From Archilochus colubris (Eukaryota > Chordata > Aves > Apodiformes > Trochilidae): a stretch of 64,000 nucleotides of DNA. The notes under the pieces are model-generated. The model searched no databases, was not told the DNA's origin, and saw nothing but the letters and a program-made list of their open reading frames with translations. A program made the position numbers and the translations under genes. The stretch is from the NCBI GenBank assembly GCA_023079485.1, contig CM041090.1, positions 1,178,001-1,242,000 of the forward strand, in the 5' to 3' direction. Position 1 is the first letter of the stretch. Every line of letters starts with the position of its first letter. Of this stretch, positions 39,060 to 52,045 are shown piece by piece.

Positions 39060-40130
39060 TTCTCCTGCCTTCTCCTGCCTTCTCCTGCCTTCTCCTGCCT
39101 TCTCCTGCCTTCTCCTGCCTTCTCCTGCCTTCTCCTGCCTTCTCCTGCCTTCTCCTGCCTTCTCCTGCCTTCTCCTGCCTTCTCCTGCCTTCTCCTGCCT
39201 TCTCCTGCCTTCTCCTGCCTTCTCCTGCCTTCTCCTGCCTTCTCCTGCCTTCTCCTGCCTTCTCCTGCCTTCTCCTGCCTTCTCCTGCCTTCTCCTGCCT
39301 TCTCCTGCCTTCTCCTGCCTTCTCCTGCCTTCTCCTGCCTTCTCCTGCCTTCTCCTGCCTTCTCCTGCCTTCTCCTGCCTTCTCCTGCCTTCTCCTGCCT
39401 TCTCCTGCCTTCTCCTGCCTTCTCCTGCCTTCTCCTGCCTTCTCCTGCCTTCTCCTGCCTTCTCCTGCCTTCTCCTGCCTTCTCCTGCCTTCTCCTGCCT
39501 TCTCCTGCCTTCTCCTGCCTTCTCCTGCCTTCTCCTGCCTTCTCCTGCCTTCTCCTGCCTTCTCCTGCCTTCTCCTGCCTTCTCCTGCCTTCTCCTGCCT
39601 TCTCCTGCCTTCTCCTGCCTTCTCCTGCCTTCTCCTGCCTTCTCCTCCCTTCTCCTCCCTTCTCCTCCCTTCTCCTCCCTTCTCCTCCCTTCTCCTCCCT
39701 TCTCCTCCCTTCTCCTCCCTTCTCCTCCCTTCTCCTCCCTTCTCCTCCCTTCTCCTCCCTTCTCCTCCCTTCTCCTCCCTTCTCCTCCCTTCTCCTCCCT
39801 TCTCCTCCCTTCTCCTCCTTCTCCTCCTTCTCCTCCCTTCTCCTCCCTTCTCCTCCCTTCTCCTCCCTTCTCCTCCCTTCTCCTCCCTTCTCCTCCCTTC
39901 TCCTCCCTTCTCCTCCCTTCTCCTCCCTCCTCCCTCCTCCCTTCTCCCTTCTTCTCCCTTCTCCTCCCTTCTTCTCCCTTCTTCTCCCTTCTCCTCCCTT
40001 CTCCTCCCTTCTCCTCCCTTCTCCTCCCTTCTCCTCCCTTCTCCTCCCTTCTCCTCCCTTCTCCTCCCTTCTCCTCCCTTCTCCTCCCTTCTCCTCCCTT
40101 CTCCTCCCTTCTCCTCCCTTCTCCTCCCTT
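39060..40130. repeat. 10-bp minisatellite, pyrimidine-rich, two variant blocks (about 1.07 kb)
   Basis: Block one (39061-39640) is 58 identical copies of TCTCCTGCCT. At 39641 it switches to TCTCCTCCCT, one G-to-C change per unit. There are 17 clean copies to 39810, two 9-bp units, then 10 more clean copies, an irregular part (39929-39990) and 14 final copies to 40130. From 39638 to 40130 the plus strand has no purine at all (493 bp). Neither unit creates a stop in any frame of either strand. Open frames of 405 codons (39039-40256, plus) and 394 codons (39033-40217, minus) therefore cross it; they are not genes. Copy number may be mis-assembled. Confidence 0.97.
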
Positions 40131-43100
40131 GTCTTTTCTTTTTCCTCCTTCAGAATTCACCCAGGTATCTTGTGTAAGAGAGCAGTAATTAGACTGGAAC
40201 AGAGAAATGGATGGCAAGTGACAGCACTTACTGGCAAAAAGATTTCTTTTCTCTGAGACTTCAAAGTGTCAAGGCTGCTTCTCCTGATGAGAGCACTGCT
40301 GGGTTGTGAGTGATGGGTTGCTCTGGGAAGACGATCACAATGAACAGCAAACAGGAAGCTGATCTGAAACTTTCACTTAAACTGAGTCTTGATCAGAAGT
40401 GTTTGCTTGACAACCAGCAGAGCTGACTGTGGCTAACAAAGAGTCCTGCCAAAAGTAGCAGGAGGACTTTGACAGCATTACCTTTCCTTACTTTGTAAAT
40501 ATTCTGGATCCAAACCTCTGCTGCTGTCTTGCCCAAGAAAAATTATGCATACTTGGGGGACTAAATACCATTTCAGTTTCCAAAGGCAGAGGTATTGAGT
40601 CTCATCTCACAAGATGGACAAATGTGGGGCCTTGAAGAGTTAGCATGGTTGAAACCCTGTAACCACCTTGAGGGTTTTATTTCAGGCTGTTCTAATTGTG
40701 GCAATTTTTTCAGGAACAGAGAATCAAAGATAGTTGGTGGGTGCTGTTTTTTGAAAATATCTGCTTCTGTAACTCCCTGGCAGTGTCTGTCATGTGCCAG
40801 GTATTTGTTTTAGGCTAATACTAATTATCCTATTTCTCCCGAAGAAAGAACCTAACCTACTGACATTTTGTTCTAAATAAATGTACAGACTCAACTGTTC
40901 AGAAGGCCAGAAAGGTGGGCCCTGAGTGCTTCTCATCAGTTTCTAGCAGCTGTAGAGAGAACTCTAGTATTTCACAACTATTACAGCGTGTTATGTTGAA
41001 TTACAGTTATCTTGTAGGTGGGAAGCTGGATAGAACTAGGAATCTAGTTAAAAATCTGTTCCTGATGCTGCTTCCAGATGAGTGGCCTGGAGTACTTGTG
41101 CAGACAGGCCCTGGAGGGGTGAAATGGACACTGCTGTACCCAAGTGGCAGTGCTTGGGGGAAGAAGGTCCTTTGGAGGAGAGGCAGCTGCAGGGCTGTAA
41201 GGACTGCAGGAGGTGTTGAACTTGGGAAGCACAGTGCACTTGGTCAACCCCATTTGGTACATCTCATCTAAAGTGTTCACTGGCAAAGCTTCCGCCACAG
41301 AATTCAAAGATCTGCTGCCTCCGTGAAACCATAAACCTTCTTTGAGTCTCAGAATGAGAAATTTGAGTTTGCAGTTACTGTTTTGCCTTCAGTAGACCCA
41401 GCTGTTTACCTCCAGATCCTATTACCACTAAAGTCCATACAGAGACATCTCTATAGAGACCCCAGGTTTCTGAGAGTATTGCTCATGGAAGAGGGGGGTT
41501 CTACATGTCTGCTGCATGCTCGGTCCTGTAAATTCAACTAATTGCTTTTGAAAGCTCCTGAAACTAGAAAACATTAATTTTACAGGAAGAGGCTTTAATT
41601 ACTGAGACAGTAAGCTCACTGGTCAGTAAAACTTTTATTGCATCTCTATTACAAAGCTGGCTTAATTAAGAAAACCTGACTGCCTTCTGTCTTCCAAACG
41701 CATGAAGTCTCATATTTTAAATCCCTTTTGTGGTGTATAACTCAGAAGAACATGAACAGGACTCTGCCACTGTGCAGTTTTTTGTTCTGGCTTCAAGTGG
41801 CTCAATTGCATTTGGTGTGATTTCACCAATTTTATTTCTGAGGTTTGCTGGGCACCTAGGTAGCTAGCTGTCTCAGTGCATCATGTTAAAGCTTTGGCCT
41901 AGATACAGAATGAAATATACTTGTCTGATCAACTATATTCAGATAAATCAAGATGAATAATGCAGGAATCTGCTGTACAGCTTGTTTAGTATGATGCATG
42001 CCACTTTCCAGATGTTCTTCTTTCTCTTTTAGTAATTACTTTTAAGCCTTTGCTGATTGCCATTAAGACAAGAATTCAGCAGAACTGAAGAGAAAGAAAA
42101 GAAAAAGACAACAGTAATAAAAGATGCTGAAACTAAGGAGACCTGCTCTCAAATGCAGGCATTTGTGTAAGCTGCCTGGCTGCTCTCTAATCCTCAGGCT
42201 ATAGAGCAGAGGGAAACTCTTACGCCAATGAAAGTGCCCTACAGAAAGAAAAGGGTCTGTCAAGATAAAGGAGAGCAGGTGGCTGTGATCATTCCTTCCC
42301 CAGAAAAGCCTACTTTTTTTGCTTAGGGGTAGAATAGACTATAGGCTGCCTCCAGGACACCCATCAACTTTCTTAGATGTGTTACTCATATTCCAGCTCT
42401 GGGTCTCACAAATGTGATGCCTCCAGTTAGATCTGCAGCTCTGCCCCTTCTTTGTCCCTGCCTTGGCTCTCCAGCCTGCTCTGAGGAGAGAGTTACTGGG
42501 TAGTAAGTGGGTACTGCCAGGTGGGAAAGCTCACATGGGCAGAGGTACTGCTAGGTAATGATTAGCTATCTTCTTGTTTTTAACTAATAAACTAATAAGA
42601 GCTTGCATTAACCCATAAATTATTAAAGCTGTAATTCATATAAATGTTTCCTGGCACTCATTCTTTGTAGGTGTTCAGGGAATTCAGGACAGTTTCTAAG
42701 TAAGGAAATTTTTTGGGGGGGATTTGTTTTAAAGGTCATGAATATTGAACAGCTCTATCTCAGGGTTCAGAAAGAGACTTCTTTGTCTGTTCCAACATGA
42801 AATGTTAATCTTTTTACAGCACTAGTGGGAAGTTTCCTATTTCTGAGCAAAGTAGCTGGTTGAGAATGTGGTATGGATGAAGAGTAAACTGGGATGCTAA
42901 CTATGGGGCCTCTTTTTCCTTCTGGTTAGAAAGGGAGAGTTGGGGAATCATTCCCCAGTGTGATAGTGGCTTCAGCAGCAATGGCTTAACATCTCAGCAT
43001 GGCTTGGGAAATTACTCATACTTGAGTATGAAGGTGGATGGAGCTTGTTTATTCATCACAGAGGTTTTACTTTGTTGGTTTGTTGTCCTAGGTGATGGCA

Positions 43101-44285
43101 CTGATAGTTGAGCCATTATTCTTTCAGTTCCCTGTGTGCTGAGGTTGTGCTGCTGTCCAGGAAATCCTGTAGTGTCCATGTGAATCTACCTAGAAGAGCA
43201 TTTACAAATTTGCTCCCAAAACTACACACCAGACTTTTCTGAAGGATTCCCTATCCATCCTTGCATATTTGCTCAGAACAATTAATTCCAAAGAAAATGA
43301 GATTATTTCCTGTGCGATTGGATCCACCCTTCACCAAATTCCAGGTGAATGGAATGTGTACAGAACTGTTTGTTGTGAAAGTCATCACCCTGTCAAAATC
43401 TTTAAAAGGGGGAACAAAAGCTCCAGCATTCCAAAGCTGGACATTTTCAAGTGAAGATACCATGTGGATGACCTGCATTTTGCAGGCTAATTTTAGTCTT
43501 CATCTGTAGGATGCATCGATACTAAATGACATATACCATGTTTTTTTTATCTTGGCTGTCTGATGAGATTCTATTCAAATGTTCACATACATATTGAATA
43601 ATACAGGGTAACTCTGGAGAAAAAAAAAACCATTTTTCTTGTAAGATTCTTGAGACGTGGTGCTTTACAGCTTGTGTATAAGTTCAGGCATGGAAGATTT
43701 ATTAATTCCACAGATTCCAAGGAGGTTAATTGCTTTTCTTCTTCAAGGAACTCCTACCATGCAGAAATTGAGCAATCCCACTGAAGAGCTATGAATTTGA
43801 GTCCAAACACCAGCAGAATGCAAAATGCTTTGGGTGAGGATAATGTAAGCTTGAACTCTTAACTAGCTCCAGTCAGGCTTGCTTGGAGTAGATTGCTAGT
43901 GTTATTGATCTGATAGTACAGAGATAAATGAGGCATCACCTTCCTGCAGCTGGCATGAGCAGTGAGGATGCTGCCTCCCAGGGTTTTAGTGAGCCCAAAG
44001 TCACATTCCCTGGGAGATGATGGAAGTGTTTGCCTTGTGCAGTTTTCAACCTCAAATAAGTCGGCTTAAAAACCGAGCCATTAGCATTGTCTCTTTCAGC
44101 CTGTACATGTCCCAGGCCATAAACCTGTGTGTACTGGAATGGATTATTGGATTTGGAATTTCATTGGACCTCTGAGAGTGTCAGGAAATGGAGATTGGGG
44201 CAGGAGTATTTCAGGGAGCAACCTCTACATGTTTATAAACTCTTTCAGGGACACCCAGAGTGGAGCATTTCTGGCTGTGGAGATA
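40131..44285. other. Unannotated non-coding DNA
   Basis: No gene, RNA or complex repeat recognised. The array is followed by a T/C stretch ending in CAG (40132-40153), a splice-acceptor-like sequence, but nothing exon-like could be supported after it. The open frame at 40915-41271 (118 codons) has no domain. Confidence 0.5.
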
Positions 44286-44995
44286 TCATAGAATCATAGA
44301 ATTGGCTGGGTTGGAAGGGACCTCAGAGATCGAGTCCAACCCATGAACCACCGCTGCGGTTCCCAGCCCATGGCACTGAGTGCCACATCCAGGCTCTTTT
44401 GAAATATCTCCAGACACGGAGAATCCACTACTTCCCTGGGCAGCCCATTCCAATGCCTGATCACCCTCTCCAGAAAGAAATTCTTTCTAATCTCCAACCT
44501 AAACCTCCCCTGGCACAACTTGAGACCCTGCCTCTTGTCTTGCTGAGAGTTGCCTGGGAAAAGAGCCCAACCCCCCCCTGGCTCCAACCTCCTTTCAGGG
44601 AGTTGGAGAGAGTGATGAGGTCTCCCCTGAGCCTCCTCTTCTCCAGCCTGAACACCTCCAGCTCCCTCAGCCCTTCCTCACAGGAATTCTGCTGGATCCC
44701 TTCACAGCCTCCTTGCTCTTCTCTGGACCTGCTCCAGCACCCCAATCTCCTTCCTGAGCTGAGGGGCCCAGAACTGGACACAGGACTCAAGCTGTGGCCT
44801 CCCCAGAGCTGAGCACAGGGGCAGAATCCCTTCCCTGGACCTGCTGGCCACGCTGTTCCTGATCCAGCCCAGGATGCCATTGGCCTTCTTGGCCACCTGG
44901 GCACACTGCTGGCTCCTGTTCAGCTTCCTGGCAAGCCAGACTCCCAGGTCCCTTTCTGCCTGGCTGCTCTCCAGCCACTCTGTCCCCAGCCTGGG
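44286..44995 (-). mobile_element. CR1 LINE, 5'-truncated, with ORF2 C-terminus remnant
   Basis: The plus strand begins with two copies of the antisense tail unit (TCATAGAATCATAGAAT), so the element reads on the minus strand. Its translation gives [20 protein letters not shown] (44896 downward), then LRELEVFRLEKRRLRGDL, then [20 protein letters not shown]. This is the order of the CR1 ORF2 C-terminal region downstream of the reverse transcriptase core. The three parts are in three different frames, so at least two frameshifts have killed it. A one-base loss near 44531 and a C8 run at 44571-44578 are candidate lesions. It is the longest CR1 copy in the window (about 710 bp). Confidence 0.95.
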
Positions 44996-47900
44996 ACAGA
45001 CTGACTGGGATAAGAAGTTCTTAAATACTTACAGCTGTTAATTTCAGAATGAGTATTTTTACAAAACACGCGTTTTGGGGTTTTTACCAGCACCCGGAAA
45101 AATATTTTTTTATACTTTGAAGCTGAATTAAATTCAGTGATTGAATATATTTGAACACAGACCCTGGTCTCTGGGTGGCATAATCTCCTCCAGTTTTACA
45201 TGGAGCTGCTGGTGCAATTCTAATCCTTAAAACTGCTTTTTATACAAGAAGGTCAAATGTTACCATAGATCAGTGAATAAATAAAATTTTATTATTTGTT
45301 ATTTAATAAAACCTGGGACCCCTTCCCACCGATGTCATTACAAAGCTGGTGTGTGAATCACCTCAGGTTCTGTATGAACTTACACAGGTTTTTGACTAAT
45401 GGGCAACATTATATCCTCTGCTTACCCCCTCATTTTTCCATTTGCAATTTTATATTTGATTGAACCCTGAATACAAAATGACCCAGTGTCAGAGGAGCAC
45501 TTGAGCTTTGTGCTTGTGTGGATTGAAATCCGTGAGCTATTTGTGCTGCTGGCAGTGTGAGGCCTTGTGAATTTGGTTTTTTTTTCCAAGGGAGGCATCT
45601 TTAAATCCTGTTGTACCAATGTTAGAAATATTGAGTACTTTAATGGAGTCAGCCTGCCAGTTGCTGACAGTGTTTTCAGCAACCTGCCATCTCCCTCAGC
45701 CAGAATCATTTAAAATTGACACGGTGCTGAAAATGAGGAGGCTAAGCAGTCTGGCTTTGCTGACATACCCATATGTGGGCATGTTTTAAATACATCAGGA
45801 TGATCATGCTTGGAGGTTCTGTACATCAGTTCTCTATGTTAAGTGCATTAGAAATCAGATACTTGTATTAAGATAAGACACTTGTATAGAGATAGCAGAA
45901 CATCTCCTGGTACTTTTCTGAGGTATTGCAAAGCATAGAAGCTCTGCTGGATGGGAGATACCACATTGCTTATCTCTGGAGATAGTTGAATTATCAGTTT
46001 TGTTTTGTTAGGAAGAAGCTTTAAATGCTGGGAAATGTGTTCAGCTCCTGAGAACCCCAGAAAGGCACCATCCAAACAACCCTTTCATAGCTACAAGATC
46101 ATGTGCAGTGTTGCCAAACGTGCTTGAGAGTGAACTTAGTTTGTCTTGTGCACCCTATTTTTCAAGGTTTGATTATTTTAGAACCCTTGGATTTTTGGCT
46201 TGAGAAGAGATTTTTAATTATTTTTTTTTTTTTTTTAATGTTCTTATGCCAAAAAAATGTCCAATGGATCTGCAGACTATTTTGGAAAATTCAGCATGAG
46301 TCGTTTTCAAAATAAAAAGGGTTGAAGTAGTCTCTTAGTATTTTGAGAGGTCTGAAGCATGGCAAAACAAGTTCCTCTGTGTTACACAGAAAATCACAAA
46401 TGCTGCAGTCTTTCTTAAAGGAATGTGTGCAGGGGATACCTTGAGGCTTGAGTTTGCCTGTCAGCAAGGACACACATAGAGTTCTGAGAGAGGGCAATTC
46501 AGAGAAAGAGATGAACTTCCTTCTGGATTTCCCCATGGAGCAGTCTTCCCAATGCCGAGAGAAGGAGCTTGCAAATGAACCCAAGTTATTGTGAGTGCAT
46601 CCCTCTGAGCAAGGAAAATGGCACAGAGATCCCTTCAGTGTGAGAGTAAGGATGCTCATTTTGGTATCTTGTTCATGTTTCTGCTGTGATAATGGCATCT
46701 TTGATTCATCTCCTATTTTAATTAGGTGAATTAACTTCCTTTCCAGGAAGGGTACTCAGTTGGGTGACTGCCTAGCACAGAAAGAGTTACAGGACTGGTC
46801 ATGGAAAGTGGAAACTAGCTTTTTTTTACTGCCTGTGCTTGACAGCTTTACACAGCTGTCTCCAGAAGTGATGGTCTTGTGTGAGGTTGGGAAGAGAGGT
46901 TTTGGGGCAGGAGGGATGGGTTGGGGCTGAGTGATTAAGATGTAGGACTCACCCTCTTCTAACACTCCCAAAGAGGGAGGAGCAAGCTAGTCCTTTAATC
47001 CTCATTGCTTCTGTGGCCACCCTTGTTCTCAGAGGTTTAAATTAAAGGGTCAAATGTACAATCTGGGAATCTTTCCAGATATGCTTCTGAAGTACTGTTT
47101 GACTGTTCCAAAACTGATTGCCCCAGGCAAAGTGCAGCCTCTCTCTCTGCACTAGGGAATGGATGCTTTTAGCAGGGCTTCCTTATCCCCAGACATGGAT
47201 TATTGTTTGTTTTCCACTCGAGGACCAATGTAATTCTAAGTTGGATCCTGGAGGTCCTCCTCAGCTTCCTGCTGTTCATCTGAGTGCTTGTCTGCTGTCC
47301 TCTGTGAGGCCCTGGGAGTACACAAATACTTCACTATCCTCTGAGCAGTGTAAATGCTTCATAGTTACTCATTATTGCTAATTTTGTAAAGCAGCCATTG
47401 AGATGTGTCTGTGTGCCTGGCTTCTCTTCCCTTATCCCTCCAGGTAGGGTAGCATGGCTGGGCCAGACTTCCATTGCAGAAGGGAGAATCTCCTGTCTGG
47501 ACCATAAAGCTGAGGTCTTGGATCCCAGCTCTCATTAAAGAAGCTTTGTAAATAGGGAATCTTTAAACCTATGAGTGGCCCTGACTTTGGTTTCATATTA
47601 ATTTCCTAAAATCTTCTGGCACTTTTGAGCTAGGGTGTTGTCCAAATCCAATGTTTAGCATCTGCATAACAGCACTCCCTGTGGTACCACCCTGGAAGTC
47701 ATTTCTTTTGGCTGGTAGGTGAAGGGCTACCTGTACAACCTTCCCCCAGTGTATCTCAGATATGAACTGGTACAGTATTTTTAGAACATTTAAAGTTGTG
47801 GGTAGAAACTTACCTAGGTGTACACAATATATAAGCTTTGTTCTCTGGGTATTTCTGGCAATTTGCTGAATGGGGTGCAGCACAGTGCATTTTTGTTTAG

Positions 47901-48795
47901 TCACCTCTGTAGCACTGTTGCTGTGCTTGCTGAGCATCACAGGAACATGGAGTCCTTGCAGCAGCCCTCCAGACAGGGCTAAGCATAGGATGGCATTCAA
48001 ATGAATACAAACTTGAATTGTTTCTTCGATCTCCCCAGACTTCCCAGAGGCTGCTGTTGCAGGTTTTCTCAAGGTCATTGGCTGTTGGTCAGAAAGAAGA
48101 TGCTGGCTTTCATGCCTGGGGTTAGGTCACTAGAAAACACACCAGTCAATCAAATGACGGGGAAAAAAAAGTCATTTATTTAGATCAGACACTATTTTTT
48201 CCTCACGCCCCCCAAAATAAGGGTGAATTGTAGCTTCTGGGTATAGAAATGGGAAGTAATAACCAACCCAGTGTCTAGTACTGGAGTCTTAATCACTTTG
48301 CTGAAATTAATTATGGTTTCAGTCAATCATGATGTGTCTCTTTGGCTTTAAAGCTTAGGTGGTCTTAAGAGAATAAACACGTTTAGCAATACAGTGCAAT
48401 TATTCTACTTGGATTTATCACCTTTTTCTGTTTTGGTTTGAATTTTACCACTGAAAGAACAGGATGCAGTCCAGGGTGTTCACATATTCCCAGATGTTAC
48501 TGTGAGATAACTCTTATTCTCAGCTGTTATCAATTCTGGTGAAATAGCCTTTTCATTCAACCTAGCCAACAGCCTTTAAGCCAGAGATGAGACATCAGCT
48601 GTTTTATTCTTTCAGAAAGCACAGAGATTGTGTCTAAATGCTAATTCACATGAAGACAGAGTAGTTATGTTAAACCAGCAAGTGATGAATGAGGCCATGA
48701 AGTAGCTCTCGTTCAAGTGGAATGTTGTTTGCCAGTTGTACTGGGATTTGAATCCTGAGACTGTAAACCAAGGAGTCTGCTACAGAGAATGCATC
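44996..48795. other. Unannotated non-coding DNA
   Basis: No recognisable gene or transposon. The 161-codon minus frame at 47593-48078 and the 135-codon minus frame at 46291-46698 have no domain I know. A T16 run lies at 46221-46236. Confidence 0.5.
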
Positions 48796-48862
48796 ACTAT
48801 TTGTGAAGTGCTTCATGATTCCTGGAGGAAGGATGGGTTATAAATACATCTATTTTTATTAG
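48796..48862 (+). repeat. Possible MIR/L2-type 3' tail fragment
   Basis: The order GAAGTGCTTCATGATTCCTG, then GGAGGAAGGATGGGTTATAA and ATACATC followed by a T/A-rich end, resembles the tail shared by MIR SINEs and L2 LINEs ('aagcgctttgagat...gatgaaaagcgctatataa...attatt'). It is heavily diverged, so identification is tentative. Confidence 0.35.
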
Positions 48863-51800
48863 CAAAGGTTATTTCTGTGCTTTGAATCCACTTGCTCAGA
48901 AGTGGATTACTGCCGAGATGACCTGAATGTTCTGCCCTGAGTCATGATGGGTCTGGGCACTGTCATGCTGCACTCAGCCCAAGTGGGTTGGCAGTTCTTG
49001 GGATCCTGCTGGCCAACTCTTTTTAATAACTCAGTCCACCATCACTGCTGAACTTGCCAAAAACATGTTGTGTACTGCAAGTGCCCTCCAGAACCTGTGC
49101 TGGTGTCCTAAAGTTATGTGGCTGCCTCAGTGCTTCCACCTCTCGGTGTAGGGGGAAGCCTAGAAAGAACAAGACTTTATTTTATGAAGTCTTTATAAAA
49201 ACTTTATAAAAACCATAAGTGGTGGTATTTGTGGTTTCCTTCAGGCTTTGATAGGAACGGGTGCAATGTTTAAATTCAGGGGTTTTTAGCTATTTCTGGG
49301 AATGCAGTATTCATTGCATTTTCTTCTACTTCCCTTAATACAAAGTTATCAACATTTGATGTAGGGCTGCTATTGGGCAGCTTCTAGTACTGCTTTGTAG
49401 GGGAGAAGACTCCAGTAAAATTAATGGTGCTTCTTCCAAATGGAATAATAAAAAAATAATGACTTAAAACATCAGATTTGGCTAAAACAAAAGCAGTTGT
49501 TCTCAGAGAACAGTCTTTTCAGTAGGGTTATTGAAATAGTTTCAATATTCAAATATTGAAAAATATTGAAATGTCTTTGCAGCACAGGAACAAAAACCAA
49601 ATGGGAAGAAGTGTAAGCAAGAACACCAGAAAAAACAGCCAAGGTATTTTAAAATCTGCATTTTAAAGTAATTACCAGATCACCGAACAGCATCATTTTC
49701 ATCAATAAATACAACTGGTTTAATCTGTCTTTAATCAGATTCAATGTGATTTAGTCTTTATTTTCAACAGTACAACCTTTAGGTAATTTTAAACTTTGGG
49801 TGGGAGGCTTTGAGAGGAGTAGTTTTTTTCCTCTTATCAGCATCAGAAAGCACTTTTTCTGGCTGCAGAAATTTTCCCTAGATGCATCCTGAACAGGTTT
49901 ATTTGGCAGTCAAGAATAACCAATCAGCTGTCCTTTTATAATGCATTGTCTCTTCATTTGGATTCAACCAGTCTGCAATTTGCTGCCTTGACAGCAGCAA
50001 ATACTCATCATGTTAATTCATTTCTCTTGTTCTCTGCAGTTTGAGTGACACTAATTCATTCCTTTGCCCGGTTCACAGCTGATTAAGGACTATTGCTTCC
50101 AGTGTAGAGATGGAGTTGAGGGGCTAGGGTTCCCTTTATGGAGACTAGCTGTGTAATGACTCAGGATGGTACTTACAAATGAGCAAAAGTCAGGATAGTT
50201 TCTGAGCTTCACCTAGTGGCAACATTTTGCCTATCAAAAGCAGTGTAAAAGTGACTTTCTTTGTGAAGAAGACCTGGAATCTCTTTTTCAGGTTAATTTC
50301 TGAAGCGAGTATAACCATGCCAAACATAGAGCTCTAATCCCCAGGCTCTTAGGGGAAGAGGTCTGCTTGTGATGTCAAAGAAATTTAGAGTTGAGGCAAA
50401 ACATGTGTAATACTGTTTGCACTTGCTGTGTCTGAGGATTGCCAACACCATGGCAATGATTTGAAGTCATACCCTGGTTGAAGGCCAGATCAACTGGAGA
50501 ACAACAGCATATGATAATAGGTTTGGGTTTTTGGGGTTGTTTTTTTTTCTGGGAGTTAGGAGAAGGGCTTAGTACCCTTGTCTTTCCATCACTTATTTAA
50601 AGTTGCTGTTGTCTTCCTGCCACCTGGATCCCTGCTGTTCCACAGCTCTCAGCAGGACAGTGGGTGCTCTCTTTGAAATTAACTCTTCAGCTGATGACTC
50701 CAAGTAATAATCTTAGACCTAATGCACAGAGGCTTTCATCACTTGACAATCTCAGTGATAGACCTTTGTCCATCTTTTGTTGCAGTTGTTACCTATCCAG
50801 AAAGCAGGGCTAATGCTGTTCTCAATTATTACAATGCCATGTTTTATGGAGTAATGGTGTTAAAGTGATGTTCAGTTAAGATTCTGATAGCATATTGAGT
50901 CTTAACAGAGAGACAGCAGTCCATAAAGTGTTGAAATATATGTACATTACTGTCTATTTTTTGACTCTAAAACATGAGAATAATGCCAGGCAGTATGTCA
51001 GCAGCAGTTCTCAGCTGCCACTGTTTGCTTGGCAAATTACTAATTGCTCTATTTCAAGCAAATGTTTTCAAAGTAGGTGAAACAAATAACTGACTTGTGC
51101 TGTGTATTTGCTGTTTGTCTCATCACAAGTAATTCCAAGAACTTGCAATACTGGCCACTTCAGAGAGTAACACAGCTTTATTTTGTGTAAAAGCTTTCAT
51201 GCAGACTGTGTCCCCAGATGCCTCATAGTTTTGTCATATGGTCTGTGTCCCTGTGCACAGTGGTATCACTTGCTCAGTGATAAAGGAAGAAATTTCATTT
51301 CGAGCAAGGGGAGACAAGATACCCTTCCAGATTTTTAGAAGCAAGTGATTTGCTGCAACCTAAATAGGAGACTGTTCCAGATGGCAGGATTTGCAGAGAG
51401 AAAGGCTACTATATTTAACAGAAACAAGATTAACTGAATGGGCCAGCAGGAAGCAAATGTTAAGTCAAAATGGAGAGCAGAGAGACTGGGAGATGCTGAA
51501 TGTACAGAGATGCTGAATGTCACCAGCAGACTTACTGAAGGTGCACTCAGTCCCACTGTCCTTCATGTTTAAATGCTTAACTCCTTCTCATACATAACTT
51601 TATGTGATTCTGCTTCTGTGCATGCACAAATGTAGAAGGGTGATGGGGGATTCACACAACTTCATTTCCCTTATCTAGTCCTGCACAGGACAGTACCAGG
51701 TAAAATAATTCTGTATTACATGTAAGGGGACTTTTGCCTGAACTGTGGAGCATAAAATTAGCAGCTATAATGAAACAAGTGTTTGGGGTGAAGTTTTCCT

Positions 51801-52045
51801 TTATGGGCTGTCTGGAAAGGGGAACAGGACAGGAATGTGTTAAGCCCCCCTTTGTGGAGATGAGTTAAGTCTTTATCTTCAATAGAAATGAAGTCCTGTT
51901 GTGCAGTGCATTCACTTGTCTTGGCACAAGGTCTGTGCTCTCGTATTTGGTGGGGCAAAAAAGGGAAAACCATCAATGAACTACTGTCATGATAACACTG
52001 TAAACTGAAGTGATGTGTTGGAGTTAGTGTGACTAAACATACAGG
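48863..52045. other. Unannotated non-coding DNA
   Basis: AT-rich unique sequence. At 50520-50565 a G/T-rich tract has four runs of three or more G. A short duplicated word, GAGATGCTGAATGT, occurs twice near 51489-51520. No gene was recognised. Confidence 0.5.

Noticed and set aside
39033..40256. Two open frames of about 400 codons on opposite strands
   Set aside because: Both are produced by a stop-free 10-bp tandem repeat read in rotating frames (30-bp period); composition is purely repetitive and both strands are equally open.
47593..48078. 161-codon minus-strand open frame
   Set aside because: No recognisable domain, no repeat or gene context, and length within chance for 64 kb on six frames; not firm enough to call.
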